Below, piece by piece: positions 7,823 to 14,206 of a stretch of 23,805 nucleotides of DNA. A program made the translations under genes and the position numbers. The notes beneath the pieces are model-generated. The model was not told the DNA's origin, searched no databases, and was given only the letters and a program-made list of their open reading frames with translations. Every line of letters starts with the position of its first letter. Position 1 is the first letter of the stretch. The DNA comes from a virus, in the IMG/VR virus record IMGVR_UViG_3300029199_000244, positions 1-23,805 of that record, one strand, 5' to 3'.

Positions 7823-8320
7823 ATGGCTGATGCTGTCTGGTCGCCGTCACCCGGCATTCTGTTCACAGAGCAGGAGACGGCTACAGGTCTGAGCTTTCGC
7901 ATCACCTGCACCATCGAGGCTGACCCGGCGGCAGTGGAGCCAGCGCCCACGGTCACCGGGTACTCAGTCGCGCTGAGCCCAGCGCCCGAAGTCGATGTGC
8001 TGAGCATCAACTCCGATGCCGAAGGCGTGACCGTTTCGAGCGAAAGCCTGGCCGGTTTATTCGGCATCGACTTCATTGACTACTGGGCGGGTGGGCAGGT
8101 TGTGCGCGTGTTTTCGTGGGACGATCTGCCGGAAGCCGCCGAGGAGGTAGTGGAGTTCAGACCCAGTCACGACAAGCAGCGAAGCTATACCCTGAGCGTC
8201 ACCGCACTGTTGTCAGATGGCGATTCCGTTACGGCTGCTTATAAGTGTGTTGTGCTGCAAAACTGGACAGCCGGGCGTGACCGGTTGAAGGAGGAGGTGG
8301 ATGCCCGCCGTCACCCGTAA
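7823..8320 (+). CDS. Unknown protein between DarA-like protein and PAAR tip
   Basis: A 165-residue protein of unrecognised family. The sequence alternates polar and hydrophobic residues through most of its length, suggesting an all-beta fold, possibly immunoglobulin-like. Around residues 85-105 it has FIDYWAGGQVVRVFSWDDLP, and it ends with a charged tail. It overlaps the PAAR gene by 20 nt, and its start lies one base after the previous stop. Such close linkage to PAAR suggests a tail-tip attached or structural partner, but the sequence alone gives no function. Confidence 0.65.
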   Translation: MADAVWSPSPGILFTEQETATGLSFRITCTIEADPAAVEPAPTVTGYSVALSPAPEVDVLSINSDAEGVTVSSESLAGLFGIDFIDYWAGGQVVRVFSWDDLPEAAEEVVEFRPSHDKQRSYTLSVTALLSDGDSVTAAYKCVVLQNWTAGRDRLKEEVDARRHP

Positions 8321-8588
8321 AGGCGATGATTGCACAGGTCATGGTGCATTCGGGCCAAGGCCCAGTAGCGCCGGAAGCCCCAATGTGCTGATCAACGGCA
8401 TACCGGCGCATCGAGTGGGCGATGCCTGGCCCAGTCACTGCGACCCTGATACTTGCCACGAAAGCGTATTATCGGGTGGTTCGAGTACCGTTATGGTGAA
8501 TGGTAAGCCGCTGGGGCGTGTCGGCGACCCCGTGGCGTGCGGTTCTGCTGTGGCCGCCGGTTCGCCCAACGTGTTTGCCGGGGGATAG
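8301..8588 (+). CDS. PAAR-repeat spike tip protein
   Basis: A 95-residue PAAR protein that caps the trimeric spike with a sharp, metal-stabilised cone used for membrane piercing. The family pattern is clear: MPAVTRKGDDCTGHG at the start, GSPNVLINGIPAHRVGD, a histidine/cysteine pair in SHCDPDTCH, then GSSTVMVNGKPLGRVGDPVACG and a final GSPNVFAGG. The repeated NG.P..RVGD segments and the H/C residues are the expected metal-binding features. A very strong GAAGGAGGAGG site precedes ATG 8301. It belongs with the spike at 6864. Confidence 0.93.
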   Translation: MPAVTRKGDDCTGHGAFGPRPSSAGSPNVLINGIPAHRVGDAWPSHCDPDTCHESVLSGGSSTVMVNGKPLGRVGDPVACGSAVAAGSPNVFAGG

Positions 8589-8631
8589 CAGGAAAAGGGC
8601 CGGTTTTCCGGTCGCGCAGCCCCGTAACATT

Positions 8632-8660
8632 GGCCTTACATAACCCACCATGTTGAGGCC
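8632..8660 (+). promoter_or_regulatory. Hairpin sequestering the ribosome binding site of the giant protein
   Basis: The arms GGCCT-T-ACAT (8632-8641) and ATGT-TG-AGGCC (8650-8660) pair as two helices of five and four base pairs round an eight-base loop. The GAGG that would serve as ribosome binding site for ATG 8664 lies inside the right arm. In the folded mRNA the site would be hidden. Whether it works as a control element is inference. A second short stem (ggccgg/ccggtc around 8599-8614) precedes it, without a T-tract. Confidence 0.45.
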
Positions 8661-8663
8661 AGT

Positions 8664-11600
8664 ATGAACCACTCCGTCGCCTGGACCGAGCACAACGAGC
8701 CTGTTGGCCTGTCGCTCGATCAGCTCCTTTACCGTATGCGCCGCCATGACAGCCAGGACGGCCTGCTGTTTGACAGCGTTACCCTTGATGAAATCCTGCA
8801 GGAAGAAGGCGTTGAGCAATTCGCCTTTGACGCCCTGGTATCCCCGTTCTCAAAGCTCAAGCGCAAGATGGATATCCTGTCTCGCACCATGGATCGCGCC
8901 ATTGATGGCTACGGCGTGGCGGCCATGCAGGTGTCTGATCCGTTCAAGCGCAACGGTGTTGCCCAAGTGGCGGCTGTATTCGAGCTACAGGATGGTCAGA
9001 CCGTCAGTGTCTACTTCCACAACCCGGACAACACCCCCGGCAAGCTGGCCCCCAATGATGAAATGATCAGTTGGAAATGGCTGCTCAACAAGAAAGATAT
9101 CACCATTGTGGTGGCCCCTGAGCGCGGCAATGACCTGCAGATTCGTGAAGTGGCGCGCCGCATTATGAAACTGGCACAAAAGAACAGCGCCGCCTTTGCC
9201 AAGGCCAATGCCAAGCGCGCCGAACGCCTGGAGATGATCGAAGGCCTGCGCACCGAGATCGCTGATCTGGAATATGAGTTGTCAGACCTGCAGGACCAGA
9301 TTGAGATTGCCAAGGTTGAGGCTGAAAGTCGTGCCATGGCTCCGTATAAGGCGGTTAAAGCGGCTGGCATGGCCGCACTGAACAGCTTCCGCAAGTTTCT
9401 GAGCCGCAGCCAGTATCGCGCCATGGTTGAAGCCATCGAAGGCGAAGAGGGTGCCGGTATGGCCGATCGCGCCAAGGCGCTTGCGGCCATAATCGAAGGC
9501 ATGGCGGCCACCTACGATCAGGACGGCAAGGGCGATAACGCCACCGTCTACCTGCACTACTTCCAGAACAGCGCCGACTGGTTCATTACCGAAAAAGACG
9601 CTCAGGGCGGTACGCAGCAGGCCTTCGGCTATGCCGATATGGGGCAAGGTGGCGAACTGGGCTATATCAGCATCGATGAGCTGACCAAAAACGGCGTCGA
9701 GCTGGATCTGTATTTTGACCCCAAGCCCCTGAAAGCGGTTAAGACTTCCAATGCCGGTACCGACGAAGCTGAGGCCGACCTTGCTAAGGCGCATGCAGAG
9801 CTGGATGGGCGCATTGATGCCCTTTCGGATGATGAAGCGCAGCGCATGGCGCAAGCGCTGGAGCTGAAGGTTGGCGCTGGCAAAGATCCGCGCGATGTTA
9901 TCAAGCAGCAGCACCCTGACGATCAGCGCCGGGGCCTTGAGTTGATCGCCTCCCAGTCTGAGGTAGGCGAATCGACCGACCCCACAACCCCAGAAGGTTA
10001 CGCCGCCATTATGGATGATGAGGCTGCATTGACTGCCGTTCAGGACCAATTGGACAGCTTCTTCCAGACACGCATGATCGAAGTGCGTAACGCCCTGCGC
10101 GAACTGGGCTGGGAAGGCGAGCGCTTCAAAACCCTGTCGAAGAATGGCGTAGAGGCGGTATTCGACCTGATTCAGGTGGGCGCCGGTGCCAACGTTGCCG
10201 GTATGACGATTAATGGTATCCGTGACGACCTGAGCAAGACCCCGGCGGAGCTGGCGGCTGAGGTGGATGCGCTGGCGGCTGATGTTGAGCAAGAGAGCTC
10301 AGAAACTGCAGTGAGCGGCAGTGAGGATGATAATTCCGATCTGTATGCTGCTTTGTACGCCGAAGCGGTTGATATGGGCCTCTCCCCGCTTTCGCCTGAT
10401 GCGTATATGCAGGAAATCAATGCTGGTGCACGCCAAGGCATGAGCCTGGCCGAAATCGAGAGCAGCCTTGCTGAATATCGCCAGATGCTGTTAGACCTGC
10501 GCGCAAAGAGAATCACTCCCCGTCGCGTGGTGGGTCGTGGCGCCAAACAGAGCGATGCGGTTAAGTGGATCAATGGCCAGATCGAGAAGAACGAGCAGGC
10601 TATATCAACAGGCGGTATCGGGCTTTACGTCAACGCGAGCAACTATGCGTACTACCTGAGAGGCCTGATCAATGATGCACCCAGGGCAGAGGAAGGCGAA
10701 CCCTCATCGCCTTCTTTCGAAGTAGGCGATGAGGTCGAATGGCGCAACGATAACGGCACGCTGACCGGCATCTATCGCGGCCCTCTGGATGAAACCACGG
10801 CTGTGATCGTGGTGGGCGGCATGCAGATGAATGCGCCCGTTGCAGAACTCTACCCGATAGGCGATGTGGCTGATCAGGATGCAGGTGAACCAGTCGAAGA
10901 AGGCTTGCAGCCCGAAGGTGCGACCAATCTGGTGAAAACCGCCAAAGGCACGCAGATCGAAACCGGCTTTACCCTGGTTGAAGCTGATAGCCTGATCGCC
11001 TCGCACGATTCTGCAGGCAACCCCAACCCTGACTACCCGCAAGAGCTGCAGCCGCGTGACCGTGGCCGTGACGCCTCTATCGCCTGGGTGAAGAAGACCG
11101 CCAACCAGCTTGACCCAGACAGCCTGGGCAAAACCCGCCGTGCCGACACCGGCGCACCGATTGTGGGTCCTGATGGCGTAGTGGAATCTGGTAACGGCCG
11201 CACCATGGCGATTCAGGAAGCATACCGCTCCGGCAAGGCAGATGAATACCGCGAATGGCTGATGGAAGAAGCTGAATTCTTCGGTCTGAGCGCCGACAAG
11301 GTGCGCGGCATGAAGGCCCCGGTGCTGGTTCGCGTGCGTACCTCCGCCATTGATCGCCGTGAATTCGCCATTGAAGCCAATCAGGATGACAAGCTGAGTA
11401 TGACCGCCACCGAAAAGGCCCGTGCTGATGCAGATCGTATTGATGAGGCTTTGATTGCGCGAATGTCAGACGATGGCGATCTGCTGGCCACTGGCAACCG
11501 CGACTTCCTGGCTGGTTTCATGCAGTCACTGGGCGACACCGAAGCGGCGCAGTACCTGACAAGCGACGGCGCTCCGACCGCGTCACTGATATCCCGCGTT

Positions 11601-12431
11601 CAAGCAGCGATCTTTGCCAAGGCCTACAACGACGACCGCCTGCTTGAGATGGCCGCCGATGTCAGCAAGCCCGAAGTAGCGAACGTGATCAATGCACTGA
11701 ATGCAGCTGCGCCTGAGTTTATCCGTGCCCAAGCTGCCGATCAGGACGGTGCCGGTGCGCTGGCGTCTCAGCTGGTGGACAGCGTCGAGGTTTCACTAAA
11801 TGAACAGGCCGTGCAGGCCATCATCGATGCTACCAACCTGGTGCGTATTGCGCGCTCCGAGGGTGCCAGTGTCGAAGAAATGGTCAACCAACGCGGCCTG
11901 TTCGGCGATATCCCGCCGGCTACTGCCGCCATGGCCCTGTTCATCAACCAGAACAACCGCAGCAGCAAGCGTCTGGGTGTGGCATTTCGTGCCATGGCTG
12001 AGTTCCTACGCACAGAAGCCGAGCGAGGCCAGACCGTGGATATGTTCGGTGATAGCGAGCAAGCCAGTCTGGAAGAGATCATTGCCGCCGCCAACCGTGA
12101 GCTGGACAAGGAGTACGGTGAAGGCGAATACGCCATTGAGTCGCTGGATATGTTCAGCACGCCGGTAGAGCCTGAGCCAGAATCGCAAATGGAGCCTGAG
12201 CCGATGACTGAGCCAGATCAGCAAGCCGTGGAACCTGAAAAACAGGCCGATACCGCCTACCTGCAGTCCATCATCGATAAGACCATTGCCGATCCGCTGG
12301 CGTCCGATATCGCCGATAAGCTGGGCGAAATCTTCGGTCGTCACGCTGGCGATGCCGAGATGGAAACCCTGATCGAGCAGGCCGCCATGGTCTATCAAAA
12401 TGCCGTTATGCAGGCCACTGCCAACCTCTAA
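8664..12431 (+). CDS. Giant polyvalent protein with DdrB-like ParB-fold domain
   Basis: A 1255-residue protein, likely injected with the DNA to protect it from host defences, in the manner of P1 DarB and related polyvalent proteins. Visible modules in order: a DarA-like domain shared with the 7345 gene (residues about 65-190); a coiled coil (195-225); a DUF2958-like region (about 290-360) with YFQNSADWFITEKD, FGYADMG, ELGYISIDEL; a small SH3-like region (685-730); and a DdrB-like ParB-superfamily domain (about 755-940). The last shows SLIASHD, LQPRDRGRDAS, DTGAPIVGPDG, VESGNGRTMAI and PVLVRVR, the usual signature. A helical extension and a P/E-rich linker follow. No methyltransferase or helicase domain as in full P1 DarB was seen. 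It lies 9 nt from the next polyvalent gene. Confidence 0.85.
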   Translation: MNHSVAWTEHNEPVGLSLDQLLYRMRRHDSQDGLLFDSVTLDEILQEEGVEQFAFDALVSPFSKLKRKMDILSRTMDRAIDGYGVAAMQVSDPFKRNGVAQVAAVFELQDGQTVSVYFHNPDNTPGKLAPNDEMISWKWLLNKKDITIVVAPERGNDLQIREVARRIMKLAQKNSAAFAKANAKRAERLEMIEGLRTEIADLEYELSDLQDQIEIAKVEAESRAMAPYKAVKAAGMAALNSFRKFLSRSQYRAMVEAIEGEEGAGMADRAKALAAIIEGMAATYDQDGKGDNATVYLHYFQNSADWFITEKDAQGGTQQAFGYADMGQGGELGYISIDELTKNGVELDLYFDPKPLKAVKTSNAGTDEAEADLAKAHAELDGRIDALSDDEAQRMAQALELKVGAGKDPRDVIKQQHPDDQRRGLELIASQSEVGESTDPTTPEGYAAIMDDEAALTAVQDQLDSFFQTRMIEVRNALRELGWEGERFKTLSKNGVEAVFDLIQVGAGANVAGMTINGIRDDLSKTPAELAAEVDALAADVEQESSETAVSGSEDDNSDLYAALYAEAVDMGLSPLSPDAYMQEINAGARQGMSLAEIESSLAEYRQMLLDLRAKRITPRRVVGRGAKQSDAVKWINGQIEKNEQAISTGGIGLYVNASNYAYYLRGLINDAPRAEEGEPSSPSFEVGDEVEWRNDNGTLTGIYRGPLDETTAVIVVGGMQMNAPVAELYPIGDVADQDAGEPVEEGLQPEGATNLVKTAKGTQIETGFTLVEADSLIASHDSAGNPNPDYPQELQPRDRGRDASIAWVKKTANQLDPDSLGKTRRADTGAPIVGPDGVVESGNGRTMAIQEAYRSGKADEYREWLMEEAEFFGLSADKVRGMKAPVLVRVRTSAIDRREFAIEANQDDKLSMTATEKARADADRIDEALIARMSDDGDLLATGNRDFLAGFMQSLGDTEAAQYLTSDGAPTASLISRVQAAIFAKAYNDDRLLEMAADVSKPEVANVINALNAAAPEFIRAQAADQDGAGALASQLVDSVEVSLNEQAVQAIIDATNLVRIARSEGASVEEMVNQRGLFGDIPPATAAMALFINQNNRSSKRLGVAFRAMAEFLRTEAERGQTVDMFGDSEQASLEEIIAAANRELDKEYGEGEYAIESLDMFSTPVEPEPESQMEPEPMTEPDQQAVEPEKQADTAYLQSIIDKTIADPLASDIADKLGEIFGRHAGDAEMETLIEQAAMVYQNAVMQATANL

Positions 12432-12440
12432 GGACGACTG

Positions 12441-14144
12441 ATGAATCTTTTTTTTGATGCTACCGAAAGTAGCAAAGCTAAATCGACGCTTGCCAGGCTC
12501 CGCCTGGTCGGCGCTTTGGCCAAGGTACGCAAAGATATCCTGGCGCTGGGTGCGGGGGCTGGCAATATTGTCCAGCGCCTGCAACTGGCCAAAGAAGCCT
12601 TGAGCCTGCGTGAGCAGCTGGGCGAGCTTGATGCACCCAACGATGTTGAATCAGATAATGATCCCGACCGGGAAGCCATTCTGGGCGTATTCAGGCAGCT
12701 TGGGCGTGACTACCCAGATCGTAGTATGTCTGTTGCAGGGAATTTGGCGGGCAGCGTGGTGGCGCTGATCCGTGAGGCAGTAGGGCGCGAGGTCATGCCA
12801 GAGGAGCTGAGGCAACTGGTCAGCATGGAGGATCGACGCGCCGCCTATCGAGAAGGCCAGCGGTCTGTCGACCCTGTCGCAAGCGCCGTTGTTGCCATGC
12901 ACGATGTGATTGAGGCACAGGCTGATGTCCTTGCTGCTGTCGTGCGCGACGATATCGGAGCGGTTGACTTTATCTGGGGCGAAGAGGGCAAGGAGCCGAC
13001 TGCATCCGGTAAGCGCAAAGGTGCCAAGGGTGTGGCGCATATCCTTGAGGCACGAATGCGCAAGGATGGCCTGAGCCTGGAGGAGGCTGCCGCTGTGGCA
13101 GAGGAAGTGGCAAAAGTGGTCGCTACAGGCGAGATTACACTAACCCATCACCATCAAGATGTGAGCCAAGCTACCATTACAGACGGCAAGTACTCTGCAA
13201 TCATGGTGAAGCGGGAAGGTAGTAATGCATGGCTGCTGACAGGGTGGGAAGAAAATAAGGATTCCGATGCCACTGGCAAGGGGGATGACAAAACCAGCGC
13301 TACGCACTCCGGGCCTACACCTGCCCGTCCCGGAGAGGGAGCGGAACCCTCTGATATCAATATAGCACAATCTCAGGATGAAGGTCAGCCGACCGATGAA
13401 GGCAGTGCGTCTACAATAGCTGCCCACGGCCTCGCACTGGAGGTGCCGGCCATTGAGCAGCAGCTGATAGATGATTACAACCGCACGAATCATGTATTTG
13501 GTGGCCGCGACTTCAATGCAGAACTCCGCAGCGAAGCGGAAAGCCTTTTGAATGAACTGGTCGAGCGAAACCACACGCTGGATACCCCGGAGCAGCAGGC
13601 ACTGGCCAAAGAGCTGATCGAATCCTACCTGCAGGCCCAAGCGGAGTTCGCGCAGTGGAATGCGCGCTTCAGCACCAGTAACCCATCTTGGATTGTGACT
13701 GGCCGCAGTGGTCGCGACATGGGCAAGTACAATCGCGCCAATGAGCGGCACATGGATGAATACACCCGGCGCGTTGACCAGTTGCAGGCCCAGCGTGACC
13801 GCATAGGCGAAACGCTCTACAAGATGCGCCCCCAAGAGGTTCAGGTAGAACAAGCACTGGGCTCGGACTTGCGCGGCATTACCCAACAGGCCGGGCATAT
13901 TCTGGGTTATTTGGAGGAGGGTAAAGCCGCGCTGGTTGCGGAAACCCGCAAATGGGCCGCACCTAAAGCGCACAAGTTGATCGAGCGCAGCCTGACTGTC
14001 GACCGTAACCGCACCCTTGAGCATATCCGCGAGCTGGAAAACTCCAAGTCCGTACAGGATGCCGGTGGTTTGGCCAAGGTGTTCGGCCCTCGCTCAAAGG
14101 CAGGCAAGCTGGTGGAGACGCTTCTGAGTGAGCCTGACTCTTGA
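12441..14144 (+). CDS. Polyvalent protein with Barnase/ColicinE5-like (PBECR) nuclease domain
   Basis: A 567-residue multidomain protein. Residues about 165-275 match the phage Barnase/EndoU/ColicinE5/D/RelE-like nuclease type: VDFIWGEEGK, KGVAHILEARMRKDG, an acidic helix, then ATITDGKYSAIMV and WLLTGWEE. This is a predicted endoribonuclease, known as a building block of polyvalent proteins delivered from virions. An acidic, proline/serine-rich linker (about 275-330) separates it from a helical C-terminal half containing NPSWIVTGRSGRDMGKYN and a coiled coil, whose function I do not recognise. It starts 9 nt after the DdrB-like gene with AGGACG upstream. It is the last plus-strand gene before the CRISPR module and ends in an inverted repeat. 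Confidence 0.8.
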   Translation: MNLFFDATESSKAKSTLARLRLVGALAKVRKDILALGAGAGNIVQRLQLAKEALSLREQLGELDAPNDVESDNDPDREAILGVFRQLGRDYPDRSMSVAGNLAGSVVALIREAVGREVMPEELRQLVSMEDRRAAYREGQRSVDPVASAVVAMHDVIEAQADVLAAVVRDDIGAVDFIWGEEGKEPTASGKRKGAKGVAHILEARMRKDGLSLEEAAAVAEEVAKVVATGEITLTHHHQDVSQATITDGKYSAIMVKREGSNAWLLTGWEENKDSDATGKGDDKTSATHSGPTPARPGEGAEPSDINIAQSQDEGQPTDEGSASTIAAHGLALEVPAIEQQLIDDYNRTNHVFGGRDFNAELRSEAESLLNELVERNHTLDTPEQQALAKELIESYLQAQAEFAQWNARFSTSNPSWIVTGRSGRDMGKYNRANERHMDEYTRRVDQLQAQRDRIGETLYKMRPQEVQVEQALGSDLRGITQQAGHILGYLEEGKAALVAETRKWAAPKAHKLIERSLTVDRNRTLEHIRELENSKSVQDAGGLAKVFGPRSKAGKLVETLLSEPDS

Positions 14145-14158
14145 TGATGCTAAAGGTA

Positions 14159-14190
14159 TCGAGTGACAGGCATGGTGTCCTGTCACTCGA
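14159..14190. terminator. Perfect 12-bp inverted repeat between convergent genes
   Basis: TCGAGTGACAGG at 14159-14170 is exactly complementary to CCTGTCACTCGA at 14179-14190, with an eight-base loop. It sits in the 62-bp gap between the polyvalent gene and the convergent cas3 stop. A perfect stem between convergent genes is most simply a bidirectional transcription terminator, although no T-tract follows on either strand. It also marks the left edge of the CRISPR-Cas module, so a recombination or insertion scar is a second possibility. Confidence 0.6.
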
Positions 14191-14206
14191 CCGGCTATAG
14201 GCGGGA

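Noticed and set aside
9282-10292. 336-residue open frame antisense to the giant polyvalent gene
   Set aside because: It is the reverse-strand shadow of a strongly supported coding sequence in high-GC DNA. It shows no recognisable domain and no promoter or ribosome binding site was seen.
13140-14024. 294-residue antisense frame under the PBECR polyvalent gene
   Set aside because: Composition shadow of the plus-strand gene; no recognisable motifs.
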